In this document: in pieces, positions 53,119 to 62,600 of the stretch
How positions within the stretch are numbered: the first letter of the stretch is position 1
Layout of the letters: each line of letters begins with the position of its first letter
DNA from: CADEEN01 sp963816315
Lineage (GTDB): Bacteria > Pseudomonadota > Gammaproteobacteria > Burkholderiales > Burkholderiaceae_C
Assembly (NCBI GenBank): GCA_963816315.1
Contig: CAWFJZ010000045.1
Location: forward strand, 1-64,000
Reading direction: 5' to 3'
DNA: 64,000 bases
Made by a program: the position numbers and the translations under genes
Notes under the pieces: generated by a model
The model's database searches: none
Told to the model about the DNA's origin: nothing
The model's input: only the letters and a program-made list of their open reading frames with translations

Positions 53119-53661
53119 TCACGGTGGACGCGGCACGAACCGCCGCCAGAGCAGCCATGCCACGACCCACACGATCGCGCCATGGTTGGCCACCAGGAAC
53201 CACGGTGTGTTCCACGCCAGGCCGTCGAAGCCCCACTGCGTGAACGGGTAGAAGATCGGCGCCGGGTAGAAGTCTTTCGAATGCGTGAAGACGTCGATGG
53301 CGATGTGCGACCACCAGCCGAGCAAGGGCAGCCACAGCGACCGCGTGACCCACCAGCAGGCGAGCGTGACCAGCGCTGCGACGACGGCGCTGTGCAGGAC
53401 GCAGTGCAAGTGGTGCGACAGCAGCGCCACCAGCGGCGGCAGCGCCGGCTCCGCGCCGGGCAACGCCGTTGCGTACGCGGCCAGCGTCGCCCAGCCGCCT
53501 TGGCCGGTCAGCGCGACGGCGATCAGCGGCACGAGCTGCGCGAGATCGGGCGCCATGGCCAGGGCGACGAGGGCCACGGCCGTGCGCCGCGGCATCGGCC
53601 AGCGCCGCGCGCCGATCGCCACGCCGATACCGGCCCACAGCCCATGCGCGAGAACGTCCAT
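53119..53661 (-). CDS. YdjM-like membrane-bound metal-dependent hydrolase family protein
   Basis: A 180-residue membrane protein that starts MDVLAHGLWAGIGVA and contains the His/Asp pattern of the YdjM/DUF457 group: DVLAH, APDLAQLVP, LSHHLHCVLHS and WWSHIAIDVFTHSKDFYP. About five helices. YdjM-type proteins are called metal-dependent hydrolases from these residues, but no substrate is proven. ATG 53661 lies 27 bases downstream of the stop of the Met-rich lipoprotein gene, so the two are probably co-transcribed. Confidence 0.75.
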   Translation of the reverse strand: MDVLAHGLWAGIGVAIGARRWPMPRRTAVALVALAMAPDLAQLVPLIAVALTGQGGWATLAAYATALPGAEPALPPLVALLSHHLHCVLHSAVVAALVTLACWWVTRSLWLPLLGWWSHIAIDVFTHSKDFYPAPIFYPFTQWGFDGLAWNTPWFLVANHGAIVWVVAWLLWRRFVPRPP

Positions 53662-53688
53662 GGGCCGCGGCAGCGCTGCGCGCAGGCG

Positions 53689-53982
53689 CTACTTTGCAGC
53701 CGGCGGCGGAGCCATCCGGTCCATCATCATCTGCATCATGGAATGCATCATCTCCATGTGCATTTCCATCATGTGCATGTGCTCGGCCATCAGCGCCTGG
53801 CGCTCCTCGGGCGTGCGGGCGTGCGACATCTTGTCGTGCATTTCGCGCATCGACTTCATGTGGCTGTTCATCGCCGCCATGGGTTCGGTGCCGGCGGGTG
53901 CGGTGCTGCTCGGCATCTGAGCGCAGGCGCCCAGCATCGAGGCGAGGACCGCGGCGATCGTGATCATGCGAAGCCTGGACAT
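53689..53982 (-). CDS. Met/His-rich lipoprotein
   Basis: A 97-residue protein with a lipoprotein signal (ITIAAVLASMLGACAQ; lipobox LGAC) and an extremely Met/His-rich helix: MAEHMHMMEMHMEMMHSMM, preceded by SHMKSMREMHDKMSHARTPEERQALM. The spacing suggests a copper(I)- or other soft-metal-binding helical hairpin at the outer membrane face. It is related in style to the secreted protein at 50124. ATG 53982 is preferred over 54042, whose extra 20 residues overlap a Fnr-type box. Confidence 0.75.
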   Translation of the reverse strand: MSRLRMITIAAVLASMLGACAQMPSSTAPAGTEPMAAMNSHMKSMREMHDKMSHARTPEERQALMAEHMHMMEMHMEMMHSMMQMMMDRMAPPPAAK

Positions 53983-54041
53983 GGTGAACTCCGGCAAGGG
54001 GTGTTTGAAGGCCAGCGTAGGCCTCGGCCCGGCGGCTTGCA

Positions 54042-54055
54042 TTGAGGTGCGTCAA
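54042..54055. promoter_or_regulatory. Candidate Fnr/Anr box upstream of the Met-rich lipoprotein
   Basis: TTGAGGTGCGTCAA matches TTGAC-N4-GTCAA at nine of ten half-site positions. It overlaps the last codons of the Mg-type ATPase gene and is centred about 66 bases before the lipoprotein start at 53982. Confidence 0.5.
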
Positions 54056-56571
54056 CGGCTGCTGCGGCGCCAGAACCAGTGCTTGGCGGCTTCGGTCGCG
54101 GCCACGTAGGCGAGCACGATGGCCAGCAGCGCCGCGAGCAGCGATGCCGGCAGGGCGACGAAGCCGAACAGATGCGCCGCCGGCACGATGAAAGGCAGCG
54201 CCACGGCGAGCACGGCCACGGCCAGCGTCGTCCATGCCAGCAACGCCGACGGCTTGCTGCGCCACGCCACGAAACGCGTGCGCAGCACCAGCACGACGGC
54301 CAGCTCGGTGAGCAGCGAAACGACGAACCAGCCGCTGTGGAACAGCGCCGGCCCGGCATCGAAGACCTTGACCAGCAGCACGAAGGTCAGCAGATCGAAC
54401 AGCGAGCTGATGAGGCCGAAGACGAGCATGAAGCGGCGCACCTCGGCCACGTTCCAGCGCTGCGCGGACTGCAGATGCTCGGCATCGACGCGGTCGGTCG
54501 AGATCGCCATCGACGGCAGGTCGGACAAAAAGTTGTTGAGCAGGATCTGTGTGGCTGTCAGCGGCAGGAAGGGCAGCAGCGGCGTCGCCAGCGCCATGCT
54601 GACCATGTTGCCGAAGTTCGCACTGGTGGTGATCTGGATGTACTTCAGCGTGTTGGCAAAGGTGCGCCGGCCTTCGCCGATGCCGCGTGCGAGCACGCCG
54701 AGGTCTGGCTCGAGGAGCACGATGTCAGCGCTCTCGCGCGCCACGTCCACGGCCTGGTCCACCGAGATGCCGACGTCGGCCGCATGCAGCGCCGGCGCGT
54801 CGTTGATGCCATCGCCGAGAAAGCCTACCGCATGCCCGGTGCGTTGCAGCGCGCGCACGATGCGCTCCTTCTGCGCCGGATCGACCTCCGCAAAACAATC
54901 GGTGCGCTCGGCCAGGTGCCACAGCGCTTCGTCGCGCAGCGCGCCGATCTGCTCGCCGGTGAGCAGCGCCTGCGCGTCGAGGCCGACCTGCGCGGCCACG
55001 TGCGCGGCGACATGGCGGTTGTCGCCGGTGATCATCTTCACGCGCACGCCGCGCTGGGCGAGCGCGTGCAGCACCTGCGGCGCATCGGCCTTGGGCGGGT
55101 CGGAGAAGCAGAGGAAGCCGGCGAATACGAGGCCGTGCTCGTCGGCGACGGTGTAGTCGCTCTGCGGCGCGCTCTCGCGCGTGGCCAGCGCCAGCACGCG
55201 CATGCCGCGCTCGCCCTGCTCGCGGGCGAAGGCTTCGACGTGCTGGCGTGTCGCGGCGTCCTGCGTGCACAGGTCGAGCACATGCGCGACCGCGCCTTTG
55301 GTGATGAGGGTGTGCTGTTTGCTGTTGTCATGCGACTCGACGACGATCGTCAGCCGCCGCCGCATGAAGTCATACGGGATCTCATCGACCTTGGTCCAGC
55401 CTGCGGTCGTCAGCCCCGCGCGCTGACCGGCCTCGACGATCGCCGCGTCCATCGGGTTGTCGATGCCGGTCTCGAAGGCGGCGTTCAGGTGCGCCAGGCG
55501 CAGCACCTCGGCGGACGGTTGGCCATCGCCATCGGTGGCCGCCGACAGCCCCATCGTGCCGGCGGTCAGCGTGCCGGTCTTGTCGGTGCACAGCACGTCG
55601 ATGCCGCCCAGGTCTTCGATCGCGTCGAGCCGCCGCACCAGCACGCCGACGGCCGCCAACCGCCGCGCGCCGCGCGCCAGCGAGACGCTGACGATGGCCG
55701 GCAGCAGCTCCGGCGAGAGCCCGACCGCGAGCGCGACGGCGAACAGCATCGACTCGATCGCCGGCCGGCCGAGCAGCGTGTTGGCGGTGAGCACGAGCAC
55801 GACGACACCGAGCATGACGCGCAGCAGCAGCTCGCCGAAGCGGCGCACGCCGCGTTCGAACTCGGTCTCTTCATCACGCGTGGCGATGCGCGCGGCGACG
55901 TCGGCCAGCACCGTCGCCGCGCCGGTGCGCACCAGCAACACGCTGGCCGTGCCGCTGCGCACCGAGCTGCCGAGCCAGACGCAGTTGACGCGCGCCGACA
56001 GCCCGGCGTCGGCGGCGACGGCGCCGGCGCGCTTTTCCACCGGCAACGATTCGCCGGTCAGTGCCGCCTGGTTGACGAGGAAGTCGCGCGCTTCGAGCAG
56101 CACGCCGTCGGCAGGCACGAGGTTGCCGGCGGACAGCTCGACCACATCGCCGGGCACCAATTCGCGCACCGGCAGCACGCGCGCCGCGCCATCGCGGCGC
56201 ACGCGCGTGTTCAGCGCCAACCGGCTGCGCAACTGCGCCACCGCGGTCGATGCACGCAACTCCTGCCAGAAGCCGAGCAGCGTGCTGCCGGCGACGATCG
56301 CCAACACGGTGATCGCATCGACCCAATCGCGCAGCAACAACGACAGCACCGACGCGATGACGAGGATCATCACCAGCGGGCTTGAGAACTGGCGCCACAG
56401 CAAGCGGGCCACGCGCGGCTGGCCGTTGTCGGCCACCGCGTTCGGGCCGACGACCACCAGGCGCTGTGCCGCATCGGCGCTGCCCAGGCCCTGCGCCGTG
56501 CTGCCGAGCGCGGCCAGCAGATCGGCCGCGTCGCGGCTCCACCACGCGCCGTCGATCGGGGCGTCAGGCAA
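54052..56571 (-). CDS. Magnesium-translocating-type P-type ATPase (MgtA/MgtB family)
   Basis: An intact P3B-type ATPase of about 839 residues. Motifs: N-terminal GLGSADAAQRLVVVGPNAVAD, actuator ALTGESLPVEK, TM4 GLSPELLPAIVSVSLARGA, phosphorylation site CTDKTGTLTAGTM, KGAVAHVL, MITGDNRHVAAHVA, GDGINDAPALHAADVGISVD, and the late segment ITTSANFGNMVSMALATPLLPFLPLTATQILLNNFLSDLPSMAI, highly typical of MgtA. The best start is TTG 56571, overlapping the DUF6064 stop by eight bases; a longer frame to 56646 would overlap that gene by 83 bases. It probably imports Mg2+. Confidence 0.9.
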   Translation of the reverse strand: MPDAPIDGAWWSRDAADLLAALGSTAQGLGSADAAQRLVVVGPNAVADNGQPRVARLLWRQFSSPLVMILVIASVLSLLLRDWVDAITVLAIVAGSTLLGFWQELRASTAVAQLRSRLALNTRVRRDGAARVLPVRELVPGDVVELSAGNLVPADGVLLEARDFLVNQAALTGESLPVEKRAGAVAADAGLSARVNCVWLGSSVRSGTASVLLVRTGAATVLADVAARIATRDEETEFERGVRRFGELLLRVMLGVVVLVLTANTLLGRPAIESMLFAVALAVGLSPELLPAIVSVSLARGARRLAAVGVLVRRLDAIEDLGGIDVLCTDKTGTLTAGTMGLSAATDGDGQPSAEVLRLAHLNAAFETGIDNPMDAAIVEAGQRAGLTTAGWTKVDEIPYDFMRRRLTIVVESHDNSKQHTLITKGAVAHVLDLCTQDAATRQHVEAFAREQGERGMRVLALATRESAPQSDYTVADEHGLVFAGFLCFSDPPKADAPQVLHALAQRGVRVKMITGDNRHVAAHVAAQVGLDAQALLTGEQIGALRDEALWHLAERTDCFAEVDPAQKERIVRALQRTGHAVGFLGDGINDAPALHAADVGISVDQAVDVARESADIVLLEPDLGVLARGIGEGRRTFANTLKYIQITTSANFGNMVSMALATPLLPFLPLTATQILLNNFLSDLPSMAISTDRVDAEHLQSAQRWNVAEVRRFMLVFGLISSLFDLLTFVLLVKVFDAGPALFHSGWFVVSLLTELAVVLVLRTRFVAWRSKPSALLAWTTLAVAVLAVALPFIVPAAHLFGFVALPASLLAALLAIVLAYVAATEAAKHWFWRRSSR

Positions 56572-57220
56572 AGCGGCCGCCTGTGCTGTGCTCGCGCCGG
56601 CGCCACAAGGCGAGCAATGCCAGACCACTGGCCGCGAGCACGCCATCCTGCGGCATGCCGAGCATGAACGCGGCGCTGCCGCCGATCAGCGACCAGCACA
56701 ACGGAATCACCAGCAAGCGCCGCGGCACGTCGTGCTGGGTGAGCAGCAGGCAGCCGGTGGTGAACAGCGCCACGGGGCAGGGCGCGAGGCCGAAGGCGGG
56801 CAGCTCGTCCCAGCGCAACCCCATCGCCAGGCCGATCGCCGGGTACAGCGCGGCGGCGTAGCCCACCAGGCTCCAACCGAGCCAGCGCTGCGGCGCCGCG
56901 CGGGGATCGAAGGCCAGGTGTGCACGCAGCACGCCATCGACCAACAGCAGCGCCGCTTGCACGACGAACAGCGCCGCGAAAGCCCACGCGGTCGGGTTGA
57001 TCCGCGCGAAGTGCAGGGCGTGGTAACCAATGCCGGTGACGAGCCACATCGCGGCCAGGCCTGTGGCGATCAGCGACCGATCCGAGCGATCGAGGCTGCG
57101 CCGGCACAAGGTCCAGACGATGACGCCGCCGAGCAGCGCCGCCGCGAGCTGCGCCGGCCACAGCGCGTGGTTGTGGGCTACGAAGACGGCCAGGAATTGC
57201 TCGCGGCTGAAGGGCAGCAT
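56564..57220 (-). CDS. DUF6064-family membrane protein
   Basis: A 218-residue protein with seven or so helices. It opens MLPFSREQFLAVFVAHNHALWPAQ, the usual start of DUF6064 proteins, and contains WLVTGIGYHALHFARINPTAW and FTTGCLLLTQHDVPRRLLVIP. Function unknown; these proteins often neighbour metal ATPases and stress genes. The gene immediately precedes, and overlaps, the Mg-type ATPase gene. Confidence 0.75.
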   Translation of the reverse strand: MLPFSREQFLAVFVAHNHALWPAQLAAALLGGVIVWTLCRRSLDRSDRSLIATGLAAMWLVTGIGYHALHFARINPTAWAFAALFVVQAALLLVDGVLRAHLAFDPRAAPQRWLGWSLVGYAAALYPAIGLAMGLRWDELPAFGLAPCPVALFTTGCLLLTQHDVPRRLLVIPLCWSLIGGSAAFMLGMPQDGVLAASGLALLALWRRREHSTGGRFA

Positions 57221-57574
57221 GGGCCGGCAGTCTGCGCACCGTGCCGTCGGCCGGATTGATCTGCGGCAAGCCGCGTCTGCGAAGCGGAGCGATGTTGAGC
57301 CTGCGCAAGGCGGGCGCTGCGTGCACGCCACCGGCGGCGCGCGAACTCGTCGATAGCAAAAACGATCGGCCAGGTCAACGCGGCCTGCCGCGTCGTGCGC
57401 CGCCGCGGCCGCGGTGCGGCGATCGGGCCGCTCGAGCAGATCGAAGCGCTGACGGCCGGCGATGTAGGGACCTGGATACTGCCGGTGTGACTGCACTCAA
57501 CACCACGTCGGCGGGCCGGGATAGAGTGGTGTTCATCGTGATCGAGAGTCGTGCAAGTGGTGGGGCTTGTGCAA
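57221..57574. other. Intergenic region, 354 bases, with a possible gene relic and a weak Fnr box
   Basis: Between divergent genes. One plus-strand frame ending at TGA 57488-57490 reads AAIGPLEQIEALTAGDVGTW then ILPV, which looks protein-like, but no start codon or upstream body supports it; it may be the tail of a decayed gene. GTGACTGCACTCAA at 57487-57500 is a weak Fnr-type match (eight of ten) about 81 bases before the hydrolase start. Nothing else is recognisable. Confidence 0.3.
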
Positions 57575-58237
57575 ATGAGCGCTGGGCTGAGTCAGGAATC
57601 GGTGCGCATCGGGCCGCACGCCTTGCCGGGTGAACTGGCGCGGCCGGCGCGTGCCGTCGGCCTGGTGGTGTTTGCGCACGGCAGCGGCAGCAGCCTCAAC
57701 AGCCCGCGCAACCGCTTCGTCGCCACGGTGCTGCACGAGCATCGCCTGGCGACGCTGCTGTTCGATCTGCTCGCTGAAGACGAAGCGAACGACCGGCGCT
57801 GCGTGTTCGACATCGCGTTGCTCTGCCGGCGGTTGGTGGAGGCCATCGACTGGCTGCGCGAGCGCGATGACGCACAACAGGCGCAACCGGCGCCACGGCG
57901 CGTCGGCCTGTTCGGTGCGAGCACCGGCGCCGCCGCGGCGCTGCAGGCAGCCGCGCAGCGGCCGGGGCGGGTGAGTTCACTGGTCTCGCGCGGCGGGCGC
58001 GCCGACCTGGCCGCCGACATCGCGCGCGTGCAAGCGCCGACGATGCTGATCGTCGGCGGCGCGGACGCCGAGGTGCTGCAAGGCAACCGCGCCGCGCTGC
58101 AGTCGCTGAGGTGCGAGAAGCGCCTGGAGATCGTGCCCGGCGCGTCGCACCTGTTCGAGGAGCCGGGAGCGCTCGACGCCGTAGCGCATCTGGCGGCCGA
58201 TTGGTTCGTGCGTCACACCTCGGACCGATTGCAATGA
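57575..58237 (+). CDS. Alpha/beta hydrolase (dienelactone-hydrolase-like)
   Basis: A 220-residue alpha/beta hydrolase: oxyanion-hole region VVFAHGSGSS, nucleophile elbow GLFGASTGAAAAL (GxSxG), Asp in IVGGADAEVL and catalytic His in VPGASHLFEEPG. Small hydrolases of this type, fused or coupled to a phosphoribosyltransferase domain, are a familiar pair in Burkholderiales stress loci. ATG 57575 (MSAGLSQES) is preferred over GTG 57551. The stop overlaps the next gene's ATG (ATGA). Confidence 0.88.
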   Translation: MSAGLSQESVRIGPHALPGELARPARAVGLVVFAHGSGSSLNSPRNRFVATVLHEHRLATLLFDLLAEDEANDRRCVFDIALLCRRLVEAIDWLRERDDAQQAQPAPRRVGLFGASTGAAAALQAAAQRPGRVSSLVSRGGRADLAADIARVQAPTMLIVGGADAEVLQGNRAALQSLRCEKRLEIVPGASHLFEEPGALDAVAHLAADWFVRHTSDRLQ

Positions 58238-58887
58238 GAACAGCCTTCGCCAACCGCGACGAAGCCGGCCGCGCGCTCGCCACGCGCCTGGCCGGCGAGC
58301 ACTTGCCGGGCCCGATCGTCGTGCTCGCATTGCCACGCGGCGGCGTGCCGGTGGCCGTGCACGTGGCCCGACGATTGAACGCGCCGCTCGATCTGCTGCT
58401 GGTGCGCAAGATCGGCGCGCCCTGGCAGAGCGAACTCGCAGTGGCGGCGGTGGTCGATGGCGGCCAGCCCGACGTGGTGATCGACGAGGAAACGAGCGCC
58501 GCCGCCGGGGCCAGCCGCGCCTACATCGACGAGCAGGCGGGCATCGAGCGGCGCGAGATCGAGCGCCGCCGGGCGCTGTATTTGCGCGGCCGCGCGGCGG
58601 TGGAGGTGAAGGGCGCGACGGTCATCGTCGTCGATGACGGCATCGCAACCGGCACGACGGTGCGCGCGGCGTTGAAGGCGCTGCGCCGCCGCGGCGCGGC
58701 GCGCCTCGTGCTCGCGGTGCCGGTGGCGCCGCACGATACGCTGATGCAACTGCGGCGCGAGGTCGATGGCATCGTCTGCTTGGCCGAGCCGTCGCCGTTT
58801 CGCGCCATCGGCTTGCACTACGACGACTTCGAGCAGGTCAGCGACGAGGAGGTGATCGCGGTGCTGGAAGGGTACGGGCCGAACTAG
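58234..58887 (+). CDS. Phosphoribosyltransferase-domain protein
   Basis: A 217-residue type I phosphoribosyltransferase fold. The PRPP loop is VIVVDDGIATGTTVRAAL, preceded by VLALPRGGVPVAVHVARRL and LLLVRKIGAPWQSELAVAAV. The specificity region is unlike purine or pyrimidine salvage enzymes, so the substrate is unknown. It is coupled to the hydrolase gene and shares overlapping stop codons (CTAG) with the convergent DJ-1 gene. Confidence 0.9.
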   Translation: MRTAFANRDEAGRALATRLAGEHLPGPIVVLALPRGGVPVAVHVARRLNAPLDLLLVRKIGAPWQSELAVAAVVDGGQPDVVIDEETSAAAGASRAYIDEQAGIERREIERRRALYLRGRAAVEVKGATVIVVDDGIATGTTVRAALKALRRRGAARLVLAVPVAPHDTLMQLRREVDGIVCLAEPSPFRAIGLHYDDFEQVSDEEVIAVLEGYGPN

Positions 58888-59561
58888 CCGAGCTGGCTCA
58901 TCAGCGCGCGTGCCGCCGGTTCTGACGACGCCGGGTTCTGCCCCGTGATCAGCTTGCCGTCCGTGACTACATGCGGTTGATAGTCAGCGGCCTTGCTGTA
59001 GTGCCCGCCGCCCTTGACGAGCATGTCTTCCACCAGAAACGGCACGACGTCGGTGAGCTGGGCCGCGGCTTCTTCGCCGTTGGTGAAACCGGTGACCTTT
59101 TTGCCGTCGATGAACGACTTTCCGTCCGCAGTTTTGACGTCGCGCAGCACACCCGGGGCGTGGCAGACCGCGGCCACGGGCTTGCCGGCTGCGGCCATGT
59201 CTTCGATCAGGCGGATGGAGTCGGCATCGTCCGCCAGATCCCACAGCGGGCCGTGGCCACCGGGATAGAACACGGCATCGAAGGCCTTGGCCGACACGTC
59301 GGCCAGCTTGCCCGTGTGAGCCAGCGCGTTTTGCGCGGCGTCGTCGGCCTTGAAGCGGCGCGTCGCCGCGGTCTGCGCGTCCGGCTCGTCGCTTTTTGGA
59401 TCCAGTGGCGGCTGCCCACCCTTGGGCGACACCAGCGTCACCTCGGCGCCCGCATCCTTGAAGGCGTAGTAAGGCGCGGCGAACTCTTCCAGCCAGAAGC
59501 CCGTCTTCCTGCCCGTGTTGCCGAGCCGGTCATGCGATGTCAGCACCATGAGAATCTTCAT
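58884..59561 (-). CDS. DJ-1/PfpI-family protein (Hsp31/glyoxalase III-like)
   Basis: A 225-residue class I glutamine amidotransferase-like protein. The nucleophile Cys is in PVAAVCHAPGVL, with the associated FYPGGHGPLWDLADD and the acid residue in WLEEFAAPYYAF. The start KILMVLTSHDRLGNTGRKTGFWLEEF is typical of YhbO/Hsp31-like proteins that detoxify methylglyoxal or repair glycated molecules. ATG 59561 (MKILMV) is preferred over 59588. A palindrome CGATGTGAACATCG lies just upstream at 59577. Confidence 0.92.
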   Translation of the reverse strand: MKILMVLTSHDRLGNTGRKTGFWLEEFAAPYYAFKDAGAEVTLVSPKGGQPPLDPKSDEPDAQTAATRRFKADDAAQNALAHTGKLADVSAKAFDAVFYPGGHGPLWDLADDADSIRLIEDMAAAGKPVAAVCHAPGVLRDVKTADGKSFIDGKKVTGFTNGEEAAAQLTDVVPFLVEDMLVKGGGHYSKAADYQPHVVTDGKLITGQNPASSEPAARALMSQLG

Positions 59562-59639
59562 GTCATTTCCTTGGGTCGATGTGAACATCGTTCATGTTCG
59601 GTGCCCAAGGCGAGCGGGTCTGTCGGACGATGCCGCAAC

Positions 59640-62600
59640 TCAACCCACTCGAACCCTCAAGCGGTTGACGCCGTCGCGCAGCGCTGAACGCAGCGCCTGC
59701 ATCGGCACTTCGGCCGCGCCGGTGCGATACGGGTTCGCGCCGCGCTCGAATGGCAGCGGGCGATCGTTGAGTTCGACCATCACCGGCCCGTGCCCGCGCG
59801 GGCCGACGTGCAGCAGCAACTCCACCTCATGCTGCGCTACCCATAGCGTGGCGCGAAGACCGTCGAGCCGCGGCGGCAGCACCGGGTCGATGATCAGCGT
59901 GGACGGCTCCTGGCGGATGCCGAGGAACTGGCTCGACCAGCAGGCCGATCATGATGCCGGGGCCGCTGGAGTAGATGCGCCAGCCGCCGTCGAGCGCGAC
60001 CTCGCCGCGCGCGATGTCGCCGTAGCGGTTGTGCGCTTCATAGCGGTCGGGGAACGCCGCGTCGGAGCTGGAGTAGTAGCAGTTGGCCTGGCGCCGGTCG
60101 GCCATCGGCACGCGCTCGCGCAGCGCGATCGGATGCGCCTTGCACAGCGCGTCGAAGAAGCGCTCGGCTTCGCCCATGTGGGCCAGCATCTCGGCGTAGC
60201 GCAGGTGCGCATGCATGTACATGACGCCGATCTCGCGGCCGAAGAAGGCGGAGCTCTCGGCGCGCTGGAACAACTGCTGCGGGCCGCCGCGGTAGGGCAG
60301 CGGGCGGTCGAACAGGCGCGCGCCGTCGGGGCCGAGCAGATGCGCTTCGATCAGGCGCAGTTGGTCGCGCGCCTGCGCGGGACTGAGCATGTCGTTGATC
60401 ACGGCGTGCATCATCGGCAGCAGGCTGTAGCGCACGCCTGTCACGGTGTCTTGCGGGTGCAGCAGCAGGCGAGGCTCGTGTTCCGGTCCCTGGGGCTCGA
60501 ACTGTGCGTAGCCTGCGACCACGCCATCGGCGACGAGCAGGCGCTGGAAGTCGGCCAGCACGTGACGCGCCTCGTCTTCGAGCGCTTGCGCGTCGGCGCC
60601 GCGGCCGATGCGGCGCAGCGCGCGCGCCAGCGTGGCGAGCACCTGGTGATGCAGCGTCACGGTCCAGGCGCTGCACAGGCGCTCGCGCGACGCTGCGTCC
60701 ACCGGCTGCAGCGAATCGTTCCAGTCGCCGTGGCCATAAGCGGCCAGATGCGTGTTCTCGATTCGGCGCGCTGCGATCACCGCGAGCGCGCGTTCGACGT
60801 GATGCCACAGACTCGCCGCGTCGTCGTCGTGGAACGGCAGCGCCACGTCGAGCAGCGCGGCGTCCTCGGTGGCGAGCAGGTAGCGTGCCAGGCCGAGCAG
60901 CGGCCAGAAGACGATGTCGCCGTGCGAATCGCCGGCGCGGATGTCGCGCTCGCGCTCGAAGAACATGAACCACTGCGGCCAGTCGCCGTCGGCGTTCTGC
61001 GCCGCGAACACGCGCAGCAGCAGGTCGCGCACCGGCTCGGGCCGGCCGAGGGCGAGCAGCATCTCGAGGGGGCCCTGGCAGACGTCGCGCGTGCCCCATC
61101 CTCCGCCCGTGAACTGCTCCAGCCCGCGCGGCGAGAGGTAGTGCACCAGCGCGTCGTGCAGGTACCAGGGCACGATGTCGGCCAATTGCGCGGCATGGGC
61201 GTCTTGCGTGTGCCAACGCGGTGCCGTCAGCACGGCCGCTGCGGGCGACGACGAGGCCATCAGCTCACCGCGGATCGCGAGACCGAATTCGGTCGTCGCG
61301 TCGCAGCCGATGCAGACGAAGGGTTGGTCGCGCGAGCCGCCGTCTTGGAACAGCATTTCGTCGCCGCCGATGCGATCGAAGCGGCTGCCCAGCGCAGGTT
61401 CGATGCGAAAGCCGCCCTCGGGGAAACGCTCGGCGAGGCCGCTGCCCGGCGGCACGGCGACGAAGATGCCTTGTTCGTCACGCTGCCAGTGCGCCGAGCC
61501 ACCGTCTTCGCCGTCGTCGCCGGCGAGCGCGATGTGCAGGCTCACGAGCATCGGCAGCGGCGGGCCGGCGAGCACGCGCAAGCGCAAGCCGAGTTCATGC
61601 GCATCGCTGCGTGCGTTGGCCGCGACCTCGATCGCGCCGCCGGCATGCTTGTAGATCCAGCGACAGGCGGCAGGCCGCATCTCGAACGCCGAGGGCACGC
61701 CGAGCAAATGCCATTGGCCGTCGATCGACACGAACACGCGCAGCCCGTGCGAGCGGAACTGGCCGAGCCAGCCGCGCACGGTGGAGACAAAGCGGTTGAT
61801 GCCGACATGCCCCTGCGTCACCATCGAATGGAAGACGCCGGCCATCCACGGTGTCGAGGTCAACGAGGCTTCGTCGGGTTCGAGCAAGGGGCCGCTGCGC
61901 AGGATGTGGCCGTGCGGGCGCTTGACGATGAGCTCCTTGGCGCGCAGCACGACGTGCGCGCTGTTGCCGTCTCGGTCGTGGAAGAACGACAGCAGCGTGC
62001 CGGCGTCGTCGCGTTCCTCGTGGTGGCGCGATGCATTGAAATGCCTGTCGAGGTCGTCGGCGTCGAGGGGGTGGACCGTCAGCACAGGCGCGCTGGAGAA
62101 CAACGTGCGTGCGGGCGTGACGGCCTCGTGCTCGTCGTCGCTCCAAGCCGGCGCCAGCGCTTCGGGCAGCGCGAGCGCGGCGTCCACCGCTGCCAGGTCG
62201 GCGCTCGCGGTCGCGTCGGGGTGATGCGCCTGCACGCAGCCGAAGAAGCCGAGGTCGGCCGCCGGCGCCGGGTGCGAGCGTCAGCGCCTCGTCTTCGATC
62301 GCGGCCAGCGCGTGTTCATGTTGCAGCCGCGTGCCGGGCAAGCCTTCGGCGAGCCCGGCCGGCGGCGCCCCGGCGCGCGCCGCCACACCGAGCACCTGCA
62401 ACGCATCGGTGGCGTACGACACGCCTCGCCGCAGCGAGCCGATCAGCGCCCACGGGTGACAACCATCGACCGCCTGGTTCTGGCGTGCAGCGACGACCCA
62501 ACCACGCTCGCGATGCTGCAGCGGGCAGAGGTCGATGTAGTGGCTGACGTAGTACTCGTTGGTGCGGATCGCGCCGTAGGCCGCCAGGCCGAGGTCTTGC

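Noticed and set aside
59577..59590. CGATGTGAACATCG palindrome as a regulator operator upstream of the DJ-1 gene
   Set aside because: Only a single copy was seen and it matches no operator I know, so it is mentioned in the gene entry but not called.
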